Shown: positions 33,556 to 41,868 of the stretch, one piece after another
How positions within the stretch are numbered: position 1 is the stretch's first letter
How the letters are laid out: each line of letters starts with the position of its first letter
Assembly (NCBI GenBank): GCA_024134725.1
Contig: CP099863.1
Coordinates: forward strand, 1,917,501-1,981,500
Direction: 5' to 3'
DNA from: Bacillus sp. 1780r2a1
GTDB taxonomy: Bacteria; Bacillota; Bacilli; Bacillales; Bacillaceae_H
Length of the DNA stretch: 64,000 nt
Notes under the pieces: generated by a model
Seen by the model: only the letters and a program-made list of their open reading frames with translations
What the model was told of the DNA's origin: nothing
Database searches by the model: none
Made by a program: the position numbers and the translations under genes

Positions 33556-33861
33556 ATGCGAGTGGCCACCTGTAAGAACTGTGACCATAAATGGAATTGG
33601 AAAACGTCTGTTAAAAAATTATTAACGCTTCGAAACGTAATGAAGTGTCCACATTGTGGAGAAGAGCAGTATATGTCCGCAAAATCTCAAAAAAGATTGT
33701 CAATCTACTTATTTACACCTCTGATTCTCTGGCTTATCTTATCCGTACTTAATTTCCCTCTACAAAGTGTAATGACGGTTACCGTTCTCGGATTTGTTGT
33801 TTCAATTATGATGATGCCTTTTTCATACGAGTTAAGTGATGAAGAAGAGCCGCTATGGTAA
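33556..33861 (+). CDS. CXXC-20-CXXC zinc-ribbon membrane protein (TIGR04104-like)
   Basis: About 101 aa. An N-terminal zinc ribbon with CKNC and, about 20 residues on, CPHCG is followed by two hydrophobic helices (LSIYLFTPLILWLILSVLNF and SVMTVTVLGFVVSIMMM) and an acidic tail. This fits the small Bacillus 'CXXC-20-CXXC' family. Function unknown. The start is either ATG 33556 or GTG 33562, after TAGGAG; the longer open frame to 33505 lacks a ribosome site. Confidence 0.75.
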   Translation: MRVATCKNCDHKWNWKTSVKKLLTLRNVMKCPHCGEEQYMSAKSQKRLSIYLFTPLILWLILSVLNFPLQSVMTVTVLGFVVSIMMMPFSYELSDEEEPLW

Positions 33862-33890
33862 AGCTCATGTCTACATGAGCTTTTTTTATG
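33862..33890 (+). terminator. Intrinsic terminator
   Basis: AAGCTCATGT pairs with ACATGAGCTT around a 2-nt centre, followed by seven T. Confidence 0.8.
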
Positions 33891-34226
33891 CCTACTAATA
33901 AAAGTTACCATCGTAACAAAGTCTAATACTAAAGGCAGCCAGCTAACGGAAACGCGCCTTCAAAAAAGAACCATCTAGTCCTAAAATGTTTACAGCATAT
34001 GAAAAAAGGGAAAATAATTTTATGTTTTTTATGGCTAATGACAGACCAGTTAGGCATTTATTTTAGGAATTTCAGCTCATTTTCAAGTCTGGGATGATCT
34101 TATATGCTTCTTTATTCGTTTAGTTAAGCGTAGCGGGTAAACATGTTACGAAGAAATAAGTAATGAAACATATTTTGATTTATTATACTAAAGCAAAGTG
34201 CATGTACAAAAAGAAGGTGTATACAA
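33891..34226. other. 336-bp intergenic region with one operator-like motif
   Basis: No convincing ORF or RNA. The left end carries TAATAAAAGTTAC-N4-GTAAC, which also occurs upstream of the MFS gene at 36225. A weak -10 (TATACT) near 34184 and the ribosome site AAGAAGGTG serve the yihY-like gene. The middle (about 33930-34140) has several short stretches without structure and may be decayed sequence. Confidence 0.5.
33896..33918. promoter_or_regulatory. Copy 1 of the TAATAAAAGTTAC-N4-GTAA operator-like motif
   Basis: It contains GTTAC-CATC-GTAAC (perfect 5-bp arms). Its first 13 bp are identical to those at 36241-36253. No target gene is obvious, because the adjacent region appears empty. Confidence 0.45.
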
Positions 34227-35027
34227 ATGGTAGTTCAAACATCAAAAACGGTCTTGCAGCGCTTTTTTTCAGAGCGTTTTTTTGACCAAGCAGCCCAAAC
34301 AGCATACTATTTTTTATTGTCCTTTATCCCATTCATCATTTTTTTATTTTCATTGCTAAGCTTCTTTCCCATTGACACCAATAATTTATTGGTGCTTATT
34401 CAGCCCTTTGTGCCGGAAAGTGCATACGATATTATTGAAAGATCCGTTACGTCTGTTTTAAACCAAAGCGGAAAGAAATTATTGTCTTTTAGTCTTATTG
34501 CTACGTTTTGGCTTGCTTCAATGGCAATTCAATCTCTTGTACGTTCTTTAAATGATGCGCATCAAATTCAGCGTAAGCAAACTTTTCTTCATGCATTAAT
34601 CAATGACTTGATTTTGACTCTTGGCTTTATGATTATTGTATCATTATCGCTTTTTGTCCCAATCATAGAGGAGATTTCGCGACATTTTATCGTAACAAAA
34701 GTTAAGATTCCAGATTTTTGGTATACAAGTTGGACCATTATTCGTTGGGGAATTGGTACGAGTTTTCTGCTTTTATTCTTTGTCTTTTTCTATAAAATGG
34801 TGCCGAGTGCCAAAATTGCATGGAAAGAAGTATTACCAGGAGCTATCTTTGCAACCTTAGGCTGGCAGGTGGCTTCAACTGGATTTTCGTATTACGTGAA
34901 GTTTGGTAGCTATTCTGAAATATATGGTCAATTGGGGAGTATTATCATCTTAATGATTTGGTTTTATTTAACTGCTGCTATTTTATTAATTGGAGGGCTA
35001 ATAAACGGTCATCGCTATCAACGATAA
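34227..35027 (+). CDS. YihY/BrkB-family membrane protein
   Basis: A 266-aa membrane protein with about six hydrophobic helices. YihY signatures are AAQTAYYFLLSFIPFIIFLFSLL, ATFWLASMAIQSLVRSLNDAH, GAIFATLGWQVASTGFSYYV and YGQLGSIIILMIWFYLTAAILLIGGLING. The family was once called ribonuclease BN in error; it is now best regarded as a membrane protein of unknown, perhaps transport-related, function. It is a single-gene unit with a strong terminator shared with the convergent MFS gene. The length is typical (~270-300 aa). Confidence 0.92.
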   Translation: MVVQTSKTVLQRFFSERFFDQAAQTAYYFLLSFIPFIIFLFSLLSFFPIDTNNLLVLIQPFVPESAYDIIERSVTSVLNQSGKKLLSFSLIATFWLASMAIQSLVRSLNDAHQIQRKQTFLHALINDLILTLGFMIIVSLSLFVPIIEEISRHFIVTKVKIPDFWYTSWTIIRWGIGTSFLLLFFVFFYKMVPSAKIAWKEVLPGAIFATLGWQVASTGFSYYVKFGSYSEIYGQLGSIIILMIWFYLTAAILLIGGLINGHRYQR

Positions 35028-35055
35028 AACCCGCTGCTACAAGCAGCGGGTTTTT
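35026..35055. terminator. Bidirectional intrinsic terminator
   Basis: AAAACCCGCTGCT pairs with AGCAGCGGGTTTT around a short loop, between yihY and the convergent MFS gene. Confidence 0.92.
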
Positions 35056-36225
35056 CTATTTACTATGAATAGAGCTGGTAGAAATACTTGGGCGCGTTAC
35101 AGCGATTACGGTTGCGAGTAAACCTAGTAAAACTAAAATGGACCCGACCCAACCGTTAAATAATGAGGAATAGCCGTTAATAATTATTCCGCCCACATAA
35201 GATCCTGCAGCAATTCCCAGATGTGAAATAGCAACATTTGTACTGATTAAAACATCTGGGTTGCCCTTTGCACTTTGAATAATTAAATTGTTCTGAGCAG
35301 GTGAAACAGCCCAGCTTAGAGCGCTCCAAACCGTCATTACAATTAAGAACAAAATAAAAGGAAGCTTAACGGCAAAAGGAAGAGCGACCATGCTTAGAAA
35401 AAAAGCACCGATGATTCCAATGACGGCAGTAGGTGCTCCAAGCTTATCTGAAAGAACGCCACCCAAACCTCCACCTGCTACGGCTGCTAATCCGAAAATT
35501 CCGTATACAAGGGTCACCATTCCGCTTGATAACCCAAATGTTTCTTGTAAAAATGGCGTGAAGTAAGCATATAGCGTTAAGTGCCCGGCTAATACAAAAA
35601 AGGTTGCGATATGAATGGACAGCATTTTTGTATTTCGAAGTGCATTAAGCTGCTGCTTAATCGGTACTACTGGAGCAGGTTCTAAGCGCTCCATGCTAAT
35701 TGCAACAATAACCATAATAACCGCTGTTAACAGCGCAATTAAAATAAAGACTTCACGCCACCCAAACGTGTTTCCAATGAAAATGCCAATTGGAATTCCA
35801 AGTACTAACGAAGCGCTAATACCCATAAATACAATTCCTAGTGCTCTGCCTTGGTATTCCGGTTTCACAAGGCGCGATGCCATTGTAGTAGATAATACTA
35901 TAATGAACGAACCGCTCATAGCAGCTAATACGCGAGAAACCATCAGCATGGAGTAACTCGTACTAGCTAGCGCCACGATATTACTAAGTAAAAAGATAAA
36001 TAAAGCCCATAGATACACTTTTTTACGTTCAAATTTTGCCGTAATGTTTAACAAAACTGGTGCTGAAATCGCATAAACAAGAGAGAAGATGGAGATTAGA
36101 TACCCAGCCTTTGCAATTGATACTTGAAATGAACTTGCGATGAGGTCGAGAATGCCGCCTAAAATGAGCTCAACAGTTCCTACAACGAAGGAAGCAATCG
36201 CAAGTATGTACACTTTATGATTCAT
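35056..36225 (-). CDS. MFS transporter (AraJ/DHA1-like)
   Basis: A 389-aa, 12-segment transporter. It has ILAIASFVVGTVELILGGILDLIA (TM1 with the typical VGTxE), APVLLNITAKFERKKVYL (motif A-like), ALGIVFMGISASLVLGIPIGIFIGNTFGWREVF (motif C) and a second-half ARxGGVLSDKLG-like GGGLGGVLSDKLGAP. It is similar to AraJ/YdhP-type exporters; substrate unknown. A perfect 12-bp-arm inverted repeat lies just upstream (36242-36275), so it is probably repressed by a dedicated regulator that is not encoded next to it. The TrmB-like gene upstream on the same strand ends in its own terminator. Confidence 0.9.
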   Translation of the reverse strand: MNHKVYILAIASFVVGTVELILGGILDLIASSFQVSIAKAGYLISIFSLVYAISAPVLLNITAKFERKKVYLWALFIFLLSNIVALASTSYSMLMVSRVLAAMSGSFIIVLSTTMASRLVKPEYQGRALGIVFMGISASLVLGIPIGIFIGNTFGWREVFILIALLTAVIMVIVAISMERLEPAPVVPIKQQLNALRNTKMLSIHIATFFVLAGHLTLYAYFTPFLQETFGLSSGMVTLVYGIFGLAAVAGGGLGGVLSDKLGAPTAVIGIIGAFFLSMVALPFAVKLPFILFLIVMTVWSALSWAVSPAQNNLIIQSAKGNPDVLISTNVAISHLGIAAGSYVGGIIINGYSSLFNGWVGSILVLLGLLATVIAVTRPSISTSSIHSK

Positions 36226-36241
36226 AAATAAAACTCCTTTT

Positions 36242-36275
36242 AATAAAAGTTACAACTGTAATAGTAACTTTTATT
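36242..36275 (-). promoter_or_regulatory. Inverted repeat operator upstream of the MFS gene (copy 2 of the shared motif)
   Basis: AATAAAAGTTAC and GTAACTTTTATT form perfect 12-bp arms with a 10-nt centre, starting 17 bp upstream of the start codon. HxlR/MarR-type regulators bind similar GTTAC/GTAAC sites; this is inference. Confidence 0.6.
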
Positions 36276-36296
36276 TCATCTTCTTTCAAGTGTAAA

Positions 36297-36332
36297 ATAA
36301 AAAAAGATTGCTTTTATGCAATCTTTTTTTAC
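36297..36332 (-). terminator. Intrinsic terminator after the TrmB-like gene
   Basis: AAAAAAAGATTGC pairs with GCAATCTTTTTTT around a 6-nt loop, which separates the TrmB and MFS genes. Confidence 0.85.
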
Positions 36333-36383
36333 TTTACGTTTATTATGGAGTAAGCAAGTAACGTCGGAGAGCTAGGGTGACTA

Positions 36384-37142
36384 CTAATAGCGAAGGCGAG
36401 TAAGAAGTCGCATAATCGTTTCATCTTCCAGCAGCTGCTCTTGGTATTTCTTTGTGATATAGGTAAGAGCGACATCGTGATAAAAAAAGTCGGTAAATAC
36501 TTTAACAAGTGGCTGAGAATTTGTCTTAATAGCTTTCCAAGTCTCGTTTTCGATTCCTGCAAATAGCAAAGACTGTTCATCCACGATAACGAGCTGAGAT
36601 GGTTCTAGCTTTTCATGGTGTTCCATGGGATGAAGGGTACTCGTATTTTCCAAGGTCGTTCGCAAGTCTCCAATTGTTAAGATTTCAACCGAAACTCCTT
36701 CTCTTTCTTTCTCTTCTAATAAGGGGCGGTAGTGCTCAAGCGTTGTATTCCAAGCCGATAGTAAAATCGAATGCGACGCATCTTGAATGAGTTCATCAAT
36801 CGTGGCTATAATAGTTGCTTCATCTTTTAGTGTCCACACGTGATCATCTTGACTAACCTTTCTTATCTTATAAGACTGCAAATCGCGAATATCTTCTTCA
36901 AACTCTAAGCTTAATTTTTTAATAATGACATCAAGTGATACAGCGGAATAAAACTTTTTTTTACCTGAAAGAGTGTTTAATACGACACCTTTTTCAACGA
37001 GTTTATCTAATACTTCATAAATCTTTGCTTTTGGTACTTGAGATGCACGAACAATAGCCGTTGCGTCCAACGATTCTTCGCTCGATACAAGCGCTTCATA
37101 TACCTGACTTTCATATTGAGAATAACCGAACTTTTGTAGCAT
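36384..37142 (-). CDS. TrmB-family transcriptional regulator
   Basis: A 252-aa regulator. The N-terminal winged helix (MLQKFGYSQYESQVYEALVSSEESLDATAIVRASQVPKAKIYEVLDKLVEKGVV) has the TrmB A-x-I-x3-S-x-V-P-K/R-x-K-I-Y-E-V-L recognition pattern. The C-terminal half (residues ~100-250) has the phospholipase-D-like effector-binding fold, e.g. HSILLSAWNTTLEHYRPLLEEKEREGVSVEIL. TrmB proteins often sense sugars in archaea; bacterial forms are mostly uncharacterised. It has its own terminator, so a link to the MFS gene downstream is possible but not shown. Ribosome site GGAGGTTTT. Confidence 0.9.
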   Translation of the reverse strand: MLQKFGYSQYESQVYEALVSSEESLDATAIVRASQVPKAKIYEVLDKLVEKGVVLNTLSGKKKFYSAVSLDVIIKKLSLEFEEDIRDLQSYKIRKVSQDDHVWTLKDEATIIATIDELIQDASHSILLSAWNTTLEHYRPLLEEKEREGVSVEILTIGDLRTTLENTSTLHPMEHHEKLEPSQLVIVDEQSLLFAGIENETWKAIKTNSQPLVKVFTDFFYHDVALTYITKKYQEQLLEDETIMRLLTRLRY

Positions 37143-37394
37143 AAAACCTCCAAGAGTCTCTAGTAATAAGTTGTATGTATTTTATTATATCAAATCTAGT
37201 TTACAAAACCATGTTGTTAGCGGGAATAGTGCGATTATTATCTGTTTTTTGCATAAATTGTTTGAGGTGAAAATACTAAATGATGTATATTGAGTAGTGT
37301 TCAATTAATCCTCTTAAAAATGGATGAGACACAAGGAATAAGAATGAACTCTTTCATGAATCATTAGGGGCACCGCCCTTGTTATAGTATGATT
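37143..37394. other. Intergenic region, nothing recognised
   Basis: 252 bp upstream of the TrmB-like gene and downstream of the small membrane-protein gene. It has AT-rich sequence, no ORF with a ribosome site beyond a few codons, and no clear hairpin. Confidence 0.5.
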
Positions 37395-37523
37395 TTATTC
37401 ATAATTTTTGGCTGTTGAGTGTCTTACTTTCCCATATAATAATTGAATGCCCGCATAAGTAAAGATAACAATACCACCTAGTAGTAAAACGACGCATGCA
37501 CCTGCTTGAAAAAAATACTTCAA
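37395..37523 (-). CDS. Small membrane protein (42 aa)
   Basis: A TTG start 7 nt after AAAGGAGAG encodes MKYFFQAGACVVLLLGGIVI followed by FTYAGIQLLYGKVRH and a short polar tail. One membrane helix (about residues 8-29) makes up most of the protein. The strong ribosome site supports a real gene although it is very short. No family is recognised. It lies upstream of, and divergent from, the McrB-like gene. Confidence 0.6.
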   Translation of the reverse strand: MKYFFQAGACVVLLLGGIVIFTYAGIQLLYGKVRHSTAKNYE

Positions 37524-37806
37524 TCTAAATCTCTCCTTTAACTCTTTGTTTTCTATTTGAAATCTAAGTAGCGAATGTAGTCACATTGGATAGAAGACTA
37601 TTTTTGTATCTCCATTATAAAAGAACGTACTAATCACACCCTACTACACGAACTTACAGTTTTCTTACAGAGCTGTAAGGAAACAAGGGTTCATAACATT
37701 TCTCTAATTAAAGCGCATACTATATAATAAGGATAAGAAAATACTGGAGAAAACAAGCATGGTCTTTTGGCGATGCTTTTATGTATAGAAAAGGAGGAAT
37801 GAGTCG

Positions 37807-39438
37807 ATGAGTTTACGAGAACGATTGCTATACGTTGCTGAAAATTTTTCTGCAAAGGAAAGCGATGCTTTGCTTTCTCACGAAGTCGACAATATGCTAA
37901 CGAGACGAATTCCACTTTCGCTTTATAAGCTTTCTGAAATTAACCGCGAAGAATTCAAAATAACCGGGATGCAAACTGCGTCTTTTCCATACATCAGCAT
38001 ATTAGATAAAAAGAGCGTAACAGGCCTTGCGATATCGTATGTGCTGAGTGAAGATGGACAGAGGCTATACCTTGTTTTAAAAAGGGAAGAAGAGGATGCA
38101 CCTACTATTGCTGACATTCGCTTTTATACTCCTGAGCATGAACGAATAAAGAAGGATCATTTATTGATGATTGGCACAAGTAGTTATGCAAAGAATTTTG
38201 AAGATAACGTAGCGTTATACGTGCCTTATCACATCGAAGACTTTGCAACTGATCGTCAGCTTTATGAAGATCTGACATTATTTATTGAAATCCACCGTCA
38301 GTTTTTAAAAGCACACGGAATGAGCAAAGAGCTTTTATCGGACAAAGATGTAATAACTCACATGAAAGAATATATCAAATCACAAGGCTTTACGTATGAA
38401 GATGAGGATTTAACAAACATTTATTTGTCACTAAAAACAAAGCCGTTTATCATTTTGTCAGGCATGAGCGGAACAGGGAAAACCAAACTAGCGCAGCTAC
38501 TAGCAGAAAGCCTTGGCGCAACGTTTGAAAACGGAAGGTTAGCTCTAATTCCTGTTAGACCAGACTGGCATGATGGTTCAGACTTGCTTGGTTACATTGA
38601 CCTTAGAGGTGATTTTCGAAAAGGAGCCTTCTTAGGAATTGTGCAACAAGCCATTCAACATCCCAGCTATACATACGTGGCAATATTGGACGAGATGAAT
38701 CTAGCCCGTGTTGAACATTATTTAAGCGACGTGTTAAGCGTAATAGAAAGTCGAAAGTGGCAAGAGCGTAAAATTAAAACAGCACCGCTATTACCAGGCC
38801 ACAGAATGTTTCGTGATGTATATATACCTCCTAATTTATTAATTGTAGGTACGATTAATATGGATGAAACGACTCATTCATTCAGTCAAAAAGTGTTAGA
38901 TAGGACTAATACCGTCGAGCTTAATACAATTCACCTTGATTCTTTTGAAAGTCTTACACAGGATTCTATAGTTACGGCAGGAGTTGAAACAACACAGATT
39001 CAAAGTATATATATTCATTTAAAAGATGCGTACGTTGAGCATGCGGAGTTGATCCATGAAGTTACAAATGAATTAATGTCTTTAAATGAATTATTAAAGC
39101 CTATTGATTGTCAAGTTGCTTATCGGATGAGAGACGAGATTTGTTTTTATATGATTTATGCCATTAAAAGTGGCGTGTTTACGTTTGACCAGGCATTTGA
39201 TTTTCAGCTGCTACAAAAAATAGCTCCACGCATTAGCGGAGGTGACGCATACACGTTTGAAGTGTTAAAGGAACTATACTATTACTGTACCAATACGTTT
39301 GTTGATCAAGATATTGAAACAGCTGTTATTGAAGCAGAACGAATGCGCTTCCCTCGCAGCGCGAAAAAAGTAATGGAGATGATTAGAAGGTATGAGGCAT
39401 TCGGATATACATCATTCTGGACAAATACCGTTCGTTAA
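37807..39438 (+). CDS. McrB-like AAA+ NTPase with N-terminal MrcB domain
   Basis: A 543-aa protein. Residues ~40-150 resemble the MrcB_N (DUF3578) domain (TASFPYISILDKK, LAISYVLSEDGQRLYLVL). An AAA_5/McrB motor follows, with Walker A GMSGTGKT at 219-226, the McrB-type RPDWHDGSDLLGY, Walker B VAILDEMN at 291-298, and the GTINMDETTHSFSQKVLDR sensor/arginine region. McrB proteins hydrolyse GTP or ATP and power a McrC-type nuclease against modified DNA or RNA. The next gene encodes the likely nuclease and overlaps it by 47 bp. The ribosome site is AAAGGAGG. No methyltransferase is nearby, as expected for a modification-dependent system. Confidence 0.88.
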   Translation: MSLRERLLYVAENFSAKESDALLSHEVDNMLTRRIPLSLYKLSEINREEFKITGMQTASFPYISILDKKSVTGLAISYVLSEDGQRLYLVLKREEEDAPTIADIRFYTPEHERIKKDHLLMIGTSSYAKNFEDNVALYVPYHIEDFATDRQLYEDLTLFIEIHRQFLKAHGMSKELLSDKDVITHMKEYIKSQGFTYEDEDLTNIYLSLKTKPFIILSGMSGTGKTKLAQLLAESLGATFENGRLALIPVRPDWHDGSDLLGYIDLRGDFRKGAFLGIVQQAIQHPSYTYVAILDEMNLARVEHYLSDVLSVIESRKWQERKIKTAPLLPGHRMFRDVYIPPNLLIVGTINMDETTHSFSQKVLDRTNTVELNTIHLDSFESLTQDSIVTAGVETTQIQSIYIHLKDAYVEHAELIHEVTNELMSLNELLKPIDCQVAYRMRDEICFYMIYAIKSGVFTFDQAFDFQLLQKIAPRISGGDAYTFEVLKELYYYCTNTFVDQDIETAVIEAERMRFPRSAKKVMEMIRRYEAFGYTSFWTNTVR

Positions 39439-41116
39439 AATTACAACGAAAGACTGTACGATCACTATTAGCGGAAAAGTTGAAACGCTTAATAAAGACG
39501 CAAGCGAGTCGATGTTCTTTTCTTGTACAGGGCAAGATATTGAAACGGTGGAGGTGTATCATCCTGAGGAGGGAGAACATGTACAAAGCTCACCTCTTCA
39601 GCCTTTATTTTTTGAAAATGAACAGTATGAAGTAATGGTTGTGTTAAAGGGGACAAAAGAGCTGTTTTTAGTAAATGAAATGACAGGTATTAAGCAAAAA
39701 AGTCGTAATGTGTATGGAGAGGGACAGTCAATTTTGTTCAGTACAATTTTTCTGCAAAATGAAATTGGCTATACAACGTTCCACGTTATGAGCGGGATAG
39801 AAAAAATTATAGCGTTTACGCTAGAAATATTCCCTATCAAAATGGACTATAAAAGTGATTACCTTTCTATGGTTAAATCCATTAATCAATCAACGTATGG
39901 GATGGCTTACAAATTGATTGGCAATACGTATTTAGAAGGTTCTTTGGATTTGACAGTTAAAGAAGGAAATTGGCTGGAATTTTATCATGTTTTATCTCAT
40001 CACTTTCAACCTTTTATGAAATATATTAACCAAATAGAAAAGCAGCCAACACGCACGATTTTAAAGGAGAAAGAGTTTATGAGAGGAGACCAGCTCAAAA
40101 AGCCAGATAGCTTATCAATAGGATACTTGCGTAAACACCCTAATTATTTCGTACCTGCTAAAAGAGGTATCCGTTTAAAACGGAATAAATATGTAATACC
40201 GAACAAAGCCATTGGCACAAGTAGAAGCGACACGGTAGATACGCTTGAAAATCAAACGATGAAATGGATGTTAATGACTGTTGAGAATAAGCTAGAACAG
40301 CTTTTTTTACACGTTATGAATCGAAAGGAAGAGTATCATGGTTCCATGGTGAAACGGAATATGATAGAAGAAATTAATCGCATGCAGCAAGCTGTAAAAA
40401 CAGTTCACTCCAACTTTTTTTGGAAACAGATAAGTACTAAATCAGTCTATTCAATAGATCGTCGTATTCGCCAAATTCCTGTCTATAAAGAAGTATGTAA
40501 GTACTATATGATGTTAATGCGAGGAATTACATTGAATGGAGAATTTTATACGCTATCTCTGAAAAATACGGCGTGGTTATATGAATATTGGGTTTATTTA
40601 CGAATACGTGATCTACTTCAGACGCATGCGACCTTAATAACACATAACAGCATAAAAATGATAGAAAATGGGCTGTTTATGAATACTGGAGCATCACACC
40701 ATGCATTTGTTTCAAACAGCGGGAAGCGTATTTATCTTTTTTATCAAAAAGAATTCAGATCAAAGTACACCACTACTCAAAGGCCGGATTTAGTATTGGC
40801 GTTTGAACAAAGCAATGGAAAATACGAGAACTATGTTTTTGATGCCAAGTATCGGGTACAGCGCAAAAATCACAAACTTATTCCTAAGGAAGAAGATCTA
40901 AATACGATGCATCGATATCGCGATGCTATTTTAAATAGTGAAAATGAGCGTATTATTCAAAAGGCGATTGTATTGTTCCCGAGCAATGATAAATCTTCTG
41001 CAGACCTCTTTCTTCAAAGTGTTGAAAAAGTAGGGGTAGGAGCGCTTCCTTTCTTACCGACCAATGAAAACATAGTAAAAGACTTTATCTTAGGTCTTTT
41101 GACCAAATTTAACTAG
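39392..41116 (+). CDS. McrC-like DUF2357/DUF524 PD-(D/E)XK nuclease
   Basis: A 574-aa protein. The N-terminal ~430 residues match the DUF2357 type (beta-rich start, then YGMAYKLIGNTYLEG, RTILKEKEFMRGDQLKKPDSL, helical NMIEEINRMQQAVKTVHSNFF). The C terminus is a PD-(D/E)XK nuclease: RPDLVLAF (Asp466), VFDAKYRVQ (Asp484/Lys486) and the following MHRYRDAI. This partner of MrcB-AAA proteins is the likely effector of a McrBC-like defence module. The ATG at 39392 lies inside the ATPase gene, with GGAG 13 nt upstream, so translation is probably coupled. It is larger than E. coli McrC (348 aa) because of the extra N-terminal domain. Confidence 0.87.
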   Translation: MRHSDIHHSGQIPFVKITTKDCTITISGKVETLNKDASESMFFSCTGQDIETVEVYHPEEGEHVQSSPLQPLFFENEQYEVMVVLKGTKELFLVNEMTGIKQKSRNVYGEGQSILFSTIFLQNEIGYTTFHVMSGIEKIIAFTLEIFPIKMDYKSDYLSMVKSINQSTYGMAYKLIGNTYLEGSLDLTVKEGNWLEFYHVLSHHFQPFMKYINQIEKQPTRTILKEKEFMRGDQLKKPDSLSIGYLRKHPNYFVPAKRGIRLKRNKYVIPNKAIGTSRSDTVDTLENQTMKWMLMTVENKLEQLFLHVMNRKEEYHGSMVKRNMIEEINRMQQAVKTVHSNFFWKQISTKSVYSIDRRIRQIPVYKEVCKYYMMLMRGITLNGEFYTLSLKNTAWLYEYWVYLRIRDLLQTHATLITHNSIKMIENGLFMNTGASHHAFVSNSGKRIYLFYQKEFRSKYTTTQRPDLVLAFEQSNGKYENYVFDAKYRVQRKNHKLIPKEEDLNTMHRYRDAILNSENERIIQKAIVLFPSNDKSSADLFLQSVEKVGVGALPFLPTNENIVKDFILGLLTKFN

Positions 41117-41226
41117 CATATGCTTTAAAAGAAACGTAAGGCTGCACCGTTTTCTCAACCAATCTATATACTGAAAATAAGTTCAATTGAACTCCTTTAA
41201 AAAATAGAAAATGGAGGGGAACAATG

Positions 41227-41622
41227 ATGGTAGAACAATCAATATTTCAGCAATTAGTAAATGCTTCTGCTCATGATCGCTACACGTATTTTATCGAGCA
41301 AGTAATTAAATGCAAACGAGTTTGGATTGTTCTTGATGAACATAATCAGGTAAAGATGACTGGAAATGATGATAACAAGCGGTTAGTACCCGTATGGCCT
41401 TGCAAAGAATATGCACAGTGCTGCTTACAGCATGCACCATCTGGTTGCAGAGTCATTGCTATTTCTCTTGATACATTTATGAATGAACTCTTACTAGGTA
41501 TGAAGAAAAAGGGCATGTTATCCTCTGTATTTTGGAATGGGTTAGATACCATTATTATCGGTGTTGATCAGCTATTGTTCGACTTAGAGTGGGAAATTGG
41601 AAAGACAGAGATTATTCATTAA
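41227..41622 (+). CDS. DUF2750-like protein
   Basis: A 131-aa soluble protein resembling DUF2750: DRYTYFIEQVIKCKRVWIVLDE, then LVPVWPCKEYAQCC, and SLDTFMNELLLGMKKKGMLSSVFWNG. Two adjacent ATGs exist (41224 and 41227); GGAGGGG fits the second better. It lies 110 bp after the McrC-like gene, on the same strand and with its own ribosome site, so it may belong to the module. DUF2750 proteins are of unknown function and are sometimes found with SUKH/immunity-type genes. The link is a guess. Confidence 0.7.
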   Translation: MVEQSIFQQLVNASAHDRYTYFIEQVIKCKRVWIVLDEHNQVKMTGNDDNKRLVPVWPCKEYAQCCLQHAPSGCRVIAISLDTFMNELLLGMKKKGMLSSVFWNGLDTIIIGVDQLLFDLEWEIGKTEIIH

Positions 41623-41634
41623 CCCTTTTAGGTT

Positions 41635-41760
41635 TTAGCGATTTTTATAGTTAGATATAGGACCTTTAGATTGTTTTGGATTTAAATTTTTCAGCTTATT
41701 TTTGAGATAATCCTGTAGAATTTTTCGCTTTTTCTTTCGCTGTTTGTCGCGGTTTTTCAT
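41635..41760 (-). CDS. Small basic protein (41 aa)
   Basis: ATG after AAGGAAGGTGGTGA, encoding MKNRDKQRKKKRKILQDYLK and then NKLKNLNPKQSKG to a stop. It has a very high Lys/Arg content. It is convergent with the DUF2750 gene. The clear ribosome site supports a real gene, perhaps nucleic-acid-binding; no family recognised. Confidence 0.6.
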   Translation of the reverse strand: MKNRDKQRKKKRKILQDYLKNKLKNLNPKQSKGPISNYKNR

Positions 41761-41824
41761 AAGTAATCACCACCTTCCTTTACTTTTATTATACGTAATA
41801 ATTAGTATTGGTCACTAGTCAAAA

Positions 41825-41868
41825 TAAAAAAATAACCGAAAAGCGTCTGCTTTTCGGTTATTTTTTTT
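41825..41868. terminator. Intrinsic terminator of the yndM-like gene
   Basis: AAAATAACCGAAAAGC pairs with GCTTTTCGGTTATTTT around a 4-nt loop; the flanking A and T tracts work in both directions. Confidence 0.9.
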
